This document shows, one piece after another, positions 33,000 through 44,544 of a stretch of 64,000 nt of DNA. A program made the position numbers and the translations under genes. Every line of letters starts with the position of its first letter. The stretch's first letter is position 1. The notes under the pieces are model-generated. The model did not search any database. It was not told the origin of the DNA and saw nothing but the letters and a program-made list of their open reading frames with translations. The stretch is from Daphnia carinata (Eukaryota; Arthropoda; Branchiopoda; Diplostraca; Daphniidae): assembly GCF_022539665.2 (NCBI RefSeq), contig NC_081340.1, positions 1,550,001-1,614,000 on the forward strand, given 5' to 3'.

Positions 33000-35744
33000 T
33001 CATCGGAAACAGACGTCAGCATCTTCTCCAGCACATCTGCAAGGAATGTGTCCAGCCTTGATGTCGTCAACGGAAATAGTATACGTTTTGGTGTAGTCAA
33101 TTTTCGACTGCCATTCGCAGTCGATATCCATGTACGATTCCATGTCTCGGCTGTAGGGCAAGAATTTCGGAAGGCCAGGCAATAGCTCAACCTCATCAGG
33201 CGTTGGATTACTAGTTTCGTTATTAATTAAATAAATAAATAAAAAAAAAGAATAGAGGTGCCACTACAAGATTCTGAATAGAACGAATAATACATTTTTA
33301 AAATTGTAAGATAAAACGGACCCGTAAATAGCGAAGTTTGTCCAAACTTGGATCATTTTCAGCGATAGGTCTTTCTCTCGCTCATCCAAAAATGGAGGAT
33401 CAGATGGGAATGGATAGATGAACAGGTAAATCATTTCGTCAGCGTGATCGACACCTTTGTGAAAAATCATACAGATATAATGAATACAGATATATTTTTA
33501 ATGTAATTGACCTATGTGATTTACCATGGTCAACGGGTGGGTAGTTCGGAGGGTTGGAGGCAAACAGGTAAATGAACAAACTGTTTCTTCCCTCGTAGTT
33601 AAACGAGTACCAATACGAATGTTCATTGTGCAAGGAGTGAAGACGAACAGTTTCGTAGCCGGCCGATTTCAGGAACAAAACACCCAGCATCTAAAATGTC
33701 ATAGCGGTACACACTTTAACTTCGATTCTACAACGCTTAACGGATGGAAAACTTACGTCCGTAAGTCCTGGAGTCATTGAAGTGAAATCTCCCATGTCTG
33801 CATCTCCCAGGTATTTGTCCACTAAGGCATCGGCCAACACTCCAGTATCATCTCGAATGTCTGTTTAATAAAACGTTAACGTATCATTTGGTAAACCAAT
33901 TGTTCAGGCTACGAAAATTATAGTTTATCGAATGTCTTACGGAGTGACTTCAAAATATTTGGAACGAGGTCGTTCTCCAAAAAGGTGGCATTAGTGGTCA
34001 TATTGTTGGGCATCATGTAATCCTTCCAGGCGTCTTCAAATCAAAAAAGTCAATAACATTTCTATTCTGTTAAACTTTGAAAACCATAATTTAAGAAATG
34101 ACTCACATGAAAAAACAAGCACTCCTTCGTGCTTGTTGGCACCAAACCTATAGGCGGAGGAAGTGGGAGAAATTTTAAATTAACAAGACTCAATCATTTA
34201 AACAAACTTGAAGAAAACAATAATTGATTATTTACATGATTGGTACGTTGTTGTAATTTCCGGTTTCAAACTGCTTCCTGGGCTCAACTTCGAGTATGCG
34301 TTGCGCCCCTGCGATTTGCATGACAGGATTCGAGGCACCGAAACCCATGCCTCCGTTTTTCAGATCTTCATCCTGTCACATTAGAAAAAAATTATGCTCA
34401 AAACACGTTTATCATTTTGATTCTATTGCATTTGATCGGACTTACGCGGAATTGTCCGTAAGCGTCAATCAATTCTTGAGCATCGATGTTACGGACACAA
34501 TTGAGCAAATCTTCGTAAGGTTCAAGAGGACATCCGGCGATTTCGGCCACTCTCATGGAAGCCTTCTTTCCTCTTCCGTCACGGTCCACAGCCCATTCGG
34601 CCAGGACAGAGCCACTCTCTCCGATGGCACGATGGAAGAGTCCCTGGGCTTGTTCGGCCAACAGCAAAATGGATACGCTTGCACTGCCCGCGCTTTCACC
34701 GGCGATCGTGACCAAGTCCTTGTTGCCTCCAAAGTATTTGATGTGCTTATTGACCCAACGAAGGGATTCGATCTGGTCAAAAATTCCGGCGTTTCCAGGC
34801 ACTTCGTCAGTGTCGAAAGAGAGGAAACCTAATTGGACAATTCAATTGGGTTGCAATTATATAAATAATTTTAAAAGTTTGGACGTTTGTTTTGATAGCG
34901 ACCTAGAGGACCCAAACGGTACTGAATGACAACGAGGACGACGTCTTCCTCCATGAATCTTCCAGGTAGATATTCGACGGCTTGGCCGGATCTGAAAGAG
35001 CCACCGTGAATCCAAACAATGACAGGTAGAAGTGTTTGGGGGTCAGTGGTATCGTCGGTCAGCTATTGTGTAACGTCCAGGTTGAAAAAACAAATACGAA
35101 ATTATTTTATTATTATTTACTTAGCTATTTTAAATTGATTGAATTTTGATAGAATTATAGTATGTACATATGGGGTATAAATGCTGACGGAAAGGCAATC
35201 CTCGTCTCCTAATGGCAAATGTTGGACACAGCCTGCATTGTTGTAGATGGCCTGTACGATCTCGCCCTCTGGATAAGGTTTTCGTGGTAACGGAGGCTAA
35301 ATGAAAAAAAAAAAATAATATGTATATACATATATCCTACTACTATCACAGCAAATTGAATTTTTAGCATGGGATATCCAACTCATGTCATCGCCGTTAT
35401 ATATTATCAATCTTCGTGGATTAACAATAAAGTCAGACAAGAATTGCTTATCCCGTGTTGGAATGATAGGAATTCGATCTCACTAAGAATCGCATCTCAG
35501 GTGTGGGCATTTCGGCGTAGAAGACACTGCGAAAGCCCCAAAACGTGCGGTTGTTGTAGACGGAAGATTCCACCGTGCCGTTCAGAGTTCCATAGTCCGG
35601 GACGGGATGAATCACGGTTTCAACTGGCGGTAATTCTGGTAGCTGTGGTAGTCCGGGGAAATCAGGTAACTTAAACTTGCAAGAAACGCCAGCCATCAAT
35701 GTGGCTAGCAATGAAGCTACGATGAACAACGACGGACGTCCCAT
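33000..35744 (-). CDS. Secreted type-B carboxylesterase (605 aa, 11 exons)
   Basis: Serine hydrolase that splits carboxylic esters; substrate unknown. Minus-strand exons: 35484-35744, 35168-35296, 34903-35062, 34446-34828, 34236-34372, 34107-34147, 33941-34033, 33757-33860, 33525-33690, 33322-33454, 33000-33210. All are GT-AG and sum to 606 codons. Residues 1-22 are a signal peptide ending GVSC. Features in order: RFLPPLP, the [11 protein letters not shown] block, oxyanion-hole HGG (150-152), nucleophile elbow GESAGS with Ser229, acid Glu364 in GANKHEG, and His495 in VDHADE. The triad is complete, so an active enzyme is expected; neuroligin-like inactive relatives lack it. No C-terminal membrane anchor is seen. 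An ATG 60 bp upstream is in frame, but it would bury the signal peptide. The order of exons and the conserved length favour a juvenile-hormone-esterase/detoxification-type enzyme, without further resolution. Confidence 0.9.
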
Positions 35745-36768
35745 GTTTGTTAACTGGTCGCGCTGGAACAACGGCAACTGCGACGCCACTGTCCCAATCC
35801 CCAATATTTATGACTGTCGATTTATCGTCAAGTGCAATCGTTTTTTTTTTCCTTTTCGTTTAGCTCTGTTCCTGTCTGTCGATGGATTTGATCGAGAGAC
35901 GATGTCTGACAAAAAAAAAAAAAGATGGACCATTATAGACGTAGTGAAACTGTGCGCAATCTATATCTGGTGCGTTGATGTTTGAAGTAATAATCAGTTC
36001 GTGGTCTGATTATGAAAGCTGAAAACAAATACAACTGGAGGAGTGCATTCTGTAAACAATATCATCTCGTACAGTTTTTGAAATGTGAGGCACCTTCGTA
36101 TGGAATTACTGCCTCATTTAATGTTCTGGGCAAGAACCCTTTTTTTTTGTTTTAAATGGTAACTCGTAACATCATCAAATCGAATTGATTTTATTGGTGG
36201 AACTACGTTTAAAATAATGCTTTGCTCAAAAGGAAAAATGCCAGACATGTGTAGAGCAGAAACGTGAAATATGAACCACAAAATGATAGATAGATTAGTC
36301 TGTTTGGTTTATTTTCTCTTTATCTCCAACAAATAAAAACTACTATTGTTTGATATTTTTTTCAGGATGAATCCATTTTCTGCAGTCACACAGTACAGCT
36401 CCCAAAAACGTCGATAAGAAATAAGATTTCGAATGTCTCTCGCTCGTCAAATTGAGCCACATCAAACATTCAGTTATGCTTGTGCTGTTTGTTTGATAAT
36501 TTGTTTTTGTCAACTCACGAAGCGAAAAATAAGACGTGATCTTGATAAATCTAACGCATATGGCTCGTTCTAGTAACAGTCTCAAACTGTTAGCCATTTT
36601 GCTCTATTACAAACGAAATTTGTAGTAATAAAAAAAGCAAAGATCATTCACTATAATTTGTTGTCCGATTTAAATCAAACTTACGTGGGCAAATCAATAT
36701 TAAAATGAGTTCCACAACGAATCCACAACGAATTCTAATCTCTAATCTAATATGCTGATTTTATTTCA
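35745..36768. other. Upstream region of the carboxylesterase and intergenic DNA
   Basis: The first 200 bp would contain the minus-strand promoter; no clear TATA box was found. The rest is AT-rich, with no feature I can support. Confidence 0.4.
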
Positions 36769-36841
36769 GGGGATGTAGCTCAGATGGTAGAGCGCTCGCT
36801 TAGCATGCGAGAAGTACGGGGATCGATACCCTGCATCTCCA
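36769..36841 (+). tRNA. tRNA-Ala (anticodon AGC)
   Basis: A 73-nt cloverleaf. The acceptor stem pairs GGGGATG with CATCTCC plus discriminator A. The D arm is GCTCAGATGGTAGAGC, and the anticodon stem CTCGC/GCGAG encloses loop TTAGCAT with anticodon AGC. The T arm is CGGGG-ATCGATA-CCCTG. Box A and box B are intact. The CCA end is not encoded, as expected for a nuclear eukaryotic tRNA. Confidence 0.95.
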
Positions 36842-37072
36842 CGATGTATACCTTTTTTGGGATTTCCAAACGCAAACAGGTTTTAAGGAATCCAATTTTT
36901 TGTTCGGAGTAATGGGCCGCATTCCTGAAGCAATATGATGACTTTCTGTTAGCGTAGCTATTTTGCTTGTAGCATTTCTATTCAAGTCTATAAAAAGCGA
37001 CATGTCGAAAATTGATCAATTTCAATTTTTATCTGGCGCCATTGGATTAATTAAAACGAATGTTGTTGCAAA
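36842..37072. other. Spacer between two tRNA-Ala genes
   Basis: A 231-bp spacer. A T-run shortly after the first tRNA (from about 36852) should act as its polymerase III terminator. The flanks of the two tRNAs are not similar, so the pair did not arise from a long recent tandem duplication that kept its flanks. Confidence 0.5.
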
Positions 37073-37145
37073 GGGGATGTAGCTCAGATGGTAGAGCGCT
37101 CGCTTAGCATGCGAGAAGTACGGGGATCGATACCCTGCATCTCCA
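37073..37145 (+). tRNA. tRNA-Ala (anticodon AGC), second identical copy
   Basis: The same 73 nt as the gene at 36769, with the same strand, stems and anticodon AGC. A T-rich terminator follows near 37190. Confidence 0.95.
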
Positions 37146-40100
37146 GACGACTTTTGTTTGCAATCAAATAATGTCTCATCAATATCATATCTTTTTTTGG
37201 ATGTAACTGTTTCAATGTGCGAATCGCCTTGCAGGCCACAATAATCTTTCGAGTTCTAAAAAAGTGTAAAGATGGAGTTAAGCCAACTCTAGTTATATAT
37301 TCCCTTACGAAATGCAAAAGCAATGCGTATGCTAAACGCGTTAATAAGGAACAGGGTTAAAAAGATGGCGTCATTGTGTATGTAATAATTACTGTAGCTA
37401 TGTCGCCTGAGTTCCAAGTTGTTATATAAATCACAGTGATAAAACGTGATAACGTTAGTTGGTACTATATGCTGAAAACGTACAAGGTTGTATGGCTTAA
37501 AAAACTGAGGTAACTCGTAAAACCTTTCGGCGATCAAGCGACGAAATTTAGAAAAAAATGTCCAATAATATTCCATTTAAAAATCTACCAAGAAAAACAA
37601 AAGGCGAATTCGTGTAGCATCGAAAGCAATGTGCAATCTACTGAGCGCCATATCTGTCGAGGAGTTTTGTCTCTTTAAAAATGTACATCACCTTTGCATT
37701 TCATGTACACCACCAGATTCCCGTGGTCGTAACAAGCTTTTTTGGAAAGCGACTTCACGCCAAATTTCGAATGAAATTACCTGCTACAAGCAACACTGAC
37801 GTCATTTACACCGTTTTAGGAAGAATGCGTTATCACCTTGTTATTCAAGAATTTCCTCATTAAAAAATCGAATGGCAAGCTTATTGAAACGAGAAAACAA
37901 GATGAATTTCTTGAAAGACTAATCTAATCTGTCGCGTGAATCGAACCAAATTGCTTCAGTGTCTGAAAACAGAAACAGTCCCAGGCGTCAAAGCGGGGCG
38001 ACGTTGGTCGTCCTGTATAACCCATCCTTAAAAAAAAATGAAACAAGAAAACCGGTTACCTATATTACCACAGTTTGGAAGCCATTACTCAGAAATGATT
38101 TTTTTTTTATTAAATTTTTTTTTATTTATTTCTCTTATTTTCCCGTGTCTTTCTGAGTCATCAGCTATGACGTCATTTACTGAAACGCCTCAAATGGATT
38201 ATTGGGCGTGCCAATCCGACGGGATAGAAAGACTCACGCAGACCGCCATCCTTCCTAATAGACACCGTCAGATGTCTAGCCTTTAAAATAAATTTGAGAA
38301 TTAAAAAAAAAAACTAGCTCAGATAATTTTGAATCATGTAGTGAGAACGTCCCGCTGTCACGCCACTGTATCACGAGACTTTATAGAATCCTGCTCATAA
38401 CAAAACAAAAAAAAAAACAGAGCGCACGGAAAATGGATTACTTATCTCTATAGTGTACACAAGAACAACCTTAAGACAATCAAGTCAAGAAAGAACGAAA
38501 AAAAAAAAAAATAAGTGAAACGTCAATGTGTGTCGCGATGGTTGATAACAAAATTATTTTGACATCCCACTGGCTAATGTAAAAAGGCGTTGCGGTTGCA
38601 CGGGAAATCTTTTTTCTTTTTTTTCAGGATTCAGATCATTCTATTATATCGGTCGCCATCTACAAGTAAGAAATTCTAATTTTGAGAAATCGAAATTCAA
38701 ATAGGACAGCATGAAAAGGTTAAATGGGACTCGATCGTGCATCATCAATCGAAGCTTTTCGAATCTATTTTGAACGTTCAATTTTAAACGTTTGAATAAT
38801 GTTCTTAGTGCATACCAAAAGGAGTACGACTTCGTGAATAGAAATATATATTTAAAAAAAAATAGATTTTTTTTAAAAAATGCAAGTGAAATGTTACATT
38901 GATTATTGATGAAATGTAAATAGATGTCGAGCCGGATTAGCCCCGACGTCTAGAGGCGGCCGAGTAGCTAAGTGCCAACAAGATGATTTGGCCTGCTGAT
39001 AAAGCCACAGGGAGAATGAAGCTTAGACACGAACTGGAAAAGAGAGAGAGAGAGAGATACAATATAAGGTAGCCTGGCCAGTTAAGTAGGAGGAGTTCAA
39101 TATATTTTCTTTTTTTTTAAATAAAAATGACCGGAAAAAAAGAAGATGAGGCTGTGTGATATCATAAGAAAAGTTGTCAGTCTTCTCGACCGCTGGCTCC
39201 TGCATCTCTAACCACCGTTGATAAACTCTAATGCTATACGGCTGATCACTTAGGCCACTTAAAGCAAGGGAGCGCGCGCCTCGTTCTTACGATCCTATCG
39301 ATGATAAAGCGGGTTCGGACAGCATATTTATGCATAGCCAGCAAAAGTCAAAAGAAAAAGATATTATTTTATATATATATTTTTGAAGCTTTCATAATGG
39401 GGGAGCTGATTGATCGTTTGATTTCCATTAAAGGTACATATATAATGCGAGATGCTTCTGGTGCCAAGGCGCTCGCGTAAAAAGCATTCATCGAAATGTG
39501 TTAGCCGTGAAAAAAGAGATTGGGATGGGGGAGTGTCGAACGAGATAACGACCCCCTTAACGCCGTCTCACCTCTTTCCAACATAAGCCATTATATTTGT
39601 TATGTACAGCGTAGGTATATAGACGGGGGAATACAGTTCCATCCAATATTCTTTACCTTGCTATTCAATTTTTTCTTTTCTTTCATATTTTGTTTCAATG
39701 TATTCGAGGTTTAAATTTCTTTTTTTTTTTTGTTTTTAATTCTCCTATTTTATTATTTATTTCCTTATAATCAACATTTTCTCCATACGATTGAGCTGTA
39801 CGGGCTGAATGATACAATCTTTTGACGCGTTGATATGGTGATAGAGTCATCATCAGATTGCTGTGCATAAGACGGTACTGACTATAGAAGCACAATAGAA
39901 AAAAAAAAGTCAGCACACAGGTAGGCTGTTGTATTTGAATTAAGTCCATATTTACAGTCAAAAGTGCTAAAAAATCCTAAGATGCTGCTGTCTCAAGTCT
40001 TAACCAATCAATCATCTCCAACCCCCTGAAGCTCTTCAAAAAAACAAATTGCCTTTTCACTCTTAAATAAAAACCTCTTTTCTTTTCTTTTTGGCCAAAG

Positions 40101-42467
40101 AAAAAAAAAAAGTTAATTAGTCGAAATGGTGAGGGGCATGTTTCTCGCTAATTCCTGGCCCATCTCATTCGACTTTGGGGAGCAAATCTCTGGCTGCAAA
40201 GCTCATCGATGATCGTCCAGCGCAGATATTGGCTTACTGTCTGCTTGACGTCTTTCAAACTTTCATTCAATCGAAATCCGGTAATTAAAGTTTGTTCATC
40301 AGCAAATGCTAATCGCAATATGTGTGAACCTATTTTTCCCTTGAATGGGCCACTATAGACCGTTCCAACGGCCTGCTGCCCATCCAACATAGTTGAAGGT
40401 AAAATGTAATACTTTCGAAGCGGATAACATAACGAGGGAGTTGTATAGAATAACAACTCCGACATGGAACACCCCAAAAATGTGACAATCCTCTTTCACA
40501 GGTGAACGCGTCGTACGAACGTGAAACCGTGAAAATGCAACAATGCGGAAGGAATGCCATCAGTGTCAATACCTAATCTATATAAAATGAAATGATGTCG
40601 AGCTAAAAACGTATCTACTGACGAACTCGAGGAAAATGGAATTATTCAAAGTCTTGTCAGGATGAAAGCGCGAAAGAAATAAATGTCAGCTAAACAACCG
40701 AGAAAGAAAAATTGGTTGTTGTTGTCTTATGTGTTTGGTTGTTTTTTTTTTGTTTTTTTTTTCAAACACTGTAAGCTGTGTAAGATGTACAACATAGTGC
40801 AGTAGGAGTGTGTGTGTGTGTGTTATGCTACGGCGTATATATAATCCTGTCAAAAGTGAGGAGCCCTCTCTATGCGATGGCATTCTTTGGCGCTCAACAA
40901 CAACAGGAGGCTCCCCAACCAAAGTGACAAGATCAAAGAAGATCAGCAGCCATCTACAAGCGTAGAAGAGCGAGAGGTAGTTGTACAACTGTTAAGCCGA
41001 TTTTCCCTTTCTTTTTCTCTCATTTTTTTTTTTTTGGGGGGGGGGGGTTTGTATAGGAGGACTCGTGTTTTTTTTTTTTTGTTGGCGCGAGCGTTTTCGA
41101 TGTACACTCCTCCCCTCCATCATTCTCCAAAGTGAGAAAAGAGTGAGATAATTGGAGAGAGGGGTTTTTTTGTTCGAAATTCCCAAAATTCTTATTGATG
41201 TTTTGGACCATCTACTTCCGGAAGGAATGAAATTAAAAGCCAAAAAAAAAAAAAAAATGGCCTGTGCATTTTGATGAAATGATTGCAATTCATTATTTCT
41301 ATCCTATCTTAATATTTTTGATGGGGTAGGAATGAAGAATTCAGGTGATCAACGAATAGCAACGATCAATAAATAAATAGCATTCGATGTTTATTTAACA
41401 TTTCATATTCTATTTGTGCTAATGGCACACACACGTCTGACGGACAGACAAGACTTTTCCTTTAACAAGCAAGTATAACACGCCCGCATTATATTTTTCG
41501 ATGAGACGCTGTCCAATTCATTGGCTGTTGAAGAGAGGGAAGGGGAGGGGGGAGACATGATGGATTAGCATTTTCGGTGAAACTAAACTATTATAGTCTT
41601 TGCAATCAATGATTACAACTGACGAGTATTGTTTTTCTTCCTATGTAACACATCCCGAACGGTATGTCGTTTCGTTACAGCGTCAGTTGTATAGACAGTA
41701 ATGAGCTGTGTGCTTTAACGAGAGAGCCCAGTCGTGAATCCTTAATGATAACCCGAGGGGATCAAAGAATCATTTTGCAAAACGGCTGTCCGAAGACGCG
41801 CGTCTTTTGAAAATGAGAAAAAGAACGACAATTTTAATGAGCTGCTATTAGAGTGAAATTGGACAGTAAACAAAGAGGGACAACTGCGAAATGAAACAAA
41901 TGCAATCTGCAACGCTCGTTTTCCCTCTTCTTTGTTCCAGGACATTTGACTTCAACCTTTCGAGTTCTTGCCCCGAAAACGAATATTACCGAAAATTAAC
42001 GTACGAATACATAAAGGGGTCCACGTGTGTACGAGTAATGATCTCCGTGTTTATTGTCTTTCAGTTTTACGTTTAAATATTTACACGATTTGGGAAGGGA
42101 GGGGTTCAGTTCGAAAAGATGAGGCCAGACAAGAGGAGAAACTACCAGTGAAAAAAAAAAAGTCGGTCATGTCACGTCGTTTGGGAATCAAAAACCAAAC
42201 AACGAAATTGCACACATGTATAGAGCCTATATATATTTTATATGCATATATATATACCTAAATGTATAAAGCCAATGCGGAATTCATTAAACTTTACAAG
42301 TCCCATCCTTTCAAAAAAAAAAAAAATATTTTTTAAAATCATTTATATCGATACAACGGAATGGACATAAATGATTGGAAATTTTTGATATGGAGAGACA
42401 CACGAAGACCATACGTCTGACACAACTTCATAAACCAAAAAAAAAAAAAGAAAAAAGGGAAACGGAA
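37146..42467. other. Intergenic DNA 3' of Rx
   Basis: Mostly AT-rich with short homopolymer and (TG)n/(GA)n tracts, for example about 40810-40823 and 39043-39057, and a mixed T/G tract at 41023-41047. Open frames here (37681, 38038, 40148 minus and others) lack domains. A 109-codon minus frame at 40148-40477 has moderately protein-like composition but no recognisable family. The part next to 42467 is the Rx 3' UTR. Confidence 0.4.
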
Positions 42468-44117
42468 CTACAGCGGTTTGGAATCGCCTCTGCGAAAGCG
42501 GGAGGCGGGCGTGGCGGCGTGATCCGGTGAATCCCGAGAAGTGATGGTCAGAGAGCCGCTGGATGGCGACGGGGTCGTTTGCCGATGATGTTGTTGCACC
42601 TGATTCATCAACGGCGTCGATCCCATCAGCGGTGTCATCAGATAGGAAGCGGCCGTCGGGTAGGCCGAAGAGGCGGCGGCAGCGGCGGCCGCAGCGGCCG
42701 CTTGATGGTACGCCATGGCCGCGCCGGAAGTCAAAGACAACCAATGGTCCAGGTGAACGGGTAGGCCGGCTGCGGCGGCGGCCGCAGCCGCAACAACGGC
42801 CGACCCGCCATTGTTGTTGTTGTTGTTGTAGCGCGGGGTGGTGGCAGCCGCCGCGGTCGGGATCATCGAAGAGAATTCTTGCTGGAACTTGCGCAGTTGT
42901 TGCGATGCTTCCATCTTCTCCTGTCGTCGCCATTTGGCCCGTCTGTTCTGGAACCACACCTAATCCAACCCCGCCAGAAAAAAAATAGAAAAATGCAATA
43001 ATCACTACACGCTTTGAAAAATTCCAAACTCCCTGCGGGCTATCCTGCAATAGCGCGTTGATTTGAACTCAAACGAAGTTATGATTGGGAATGAGCCACG
43101 TTAAAAAAAAAGGAAAAATAATAAAACTGGGTGTAGTTACTACACACACACACACCCACACTCATTAAAAAAAATGGCTTAATAGAGTTAGTTGTGTCAG
43201 TGTGTAATAACGCAGCGCCATCGGAAAACTCTCCGTATACACACACAGACACACACACATATGGGTGTTTTGAGATAATGGAGCAATCAAACTCCCATTG
43301 AGCGCAAAGTGTGACAGATGGCCATCTTTTTTCTCACCAGATCGGGTCATTACATCGCGAGTTGGATACAAAACTTTTGACTTTGCAATAGGGAGGGGTG
43401 GGGGGAATTACTCGTTTTTTTTAAAATTATTATTATCAAAGGGAAGTGAGGACTAGAGATTGAACAGTACCTAGTTACGTAACTCGTTCAATTGGCCACA
43501 AAAAAAAGAGACCTTTTTTTATTTAATTCATTTTTCAATTTGATTTGATCTTTTTCTTTTTCAAATCTGAAAACACAGCAGATGATGTTTCTTTTTTTTT
43601 TCTTATGTAAGATACTATTGCCATCTGCGCCTTTAATTCACGTCTGTCGCGAAAACTTCATTTTCTCGTTATCATTTCGTGATAATGAGATGATGGGATT
43701 TTTTCGTATACTGCCCTCCCTATATATTTTTGATTTATATATTGATTTTTATTCCCTATATCATTTGCATAATAAGCCTATGTATCCACTAAACAGAAAA
43801 TACGTAACAAAACATTTAAATGAGATCCCCCATACAATAGGCGCTTGTGAACTAAACGTGCAATAACTGTTAGTGTCTTTTGTGATTGAACCCCAGACAA
43901 CAGGAAAGAAAACACACACACACATTAATTCTAAAGAAAACGCATTTAAAAGAGAACCGTTCAAAAAAAGAAAAAAGATAGACATATAGAAAAAGAAAAG
44001 AATCAAAACGGTTTACATATTATTATATCATCCGATTCGCTCCGAAAGGATCACACAAGAGTCTATATAACAGCGATCTGATATCGGAGAGCTGTGTGAT
44101 TGAGATGAATAGACTCC

Positions 44118-44155
<38 letters not shown>

Positions 44156-44508
44156 TGAGCGTGTGTGTGGTGTATACACACAGCGCACAGATCCGTATGG
44201 AACTATTGAAAAAAAAAAATACACTGATCGTTGACTTGCGCTCGATACAATCGCCCTATTATGTGTATGTATATACTTCTGTGTATACAGTGGCAGTATA
44301 TATAGAGAGAGAGGTAGCTAAAAAGAAAAATGTTACACACACACAGACACATTGCGCTGACATTGGACGCTTTAGTAAAGAATTCTTTTTTATTATTATT
44401 TTCCGGATGCGTCTGCAACAGCAGTCGCCCCTTTCCTTTTGATCGGCCATCAATTTTGTTAGTTCACCGTTTTTTTTTTTTTTTCTTTTCTATAACATTC
44501 GCTTTGTT

Positions 44509-44544
<36 letters not shown>

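Noticed and set aside
34296-34929. Long plus-strand frames (178 and 124 codons) at 34.3-34.9 kb
   Set aside because: They overlap the well-supported carboxylesterase exon with the GESAGS motif on the minus strand; no domain or splice structure supports them.
35745-35804. Upstream in-frame ATG for the carboxylesterase (MGIGTVASQ...)
   Set aside because: It would put about 20 polar residues before a clear signal peptide; the ATG at 35744 gives a normal secretory N-terminus.
42563-42988. 141-codon plus-strand frame opposite the last Rx exon
   Set aside because: It is the antisense shadow of the GC-rich Rx exon; its Arg/Pro/Cys-rich composition follows from Ala and Asn repeats on the other strand.
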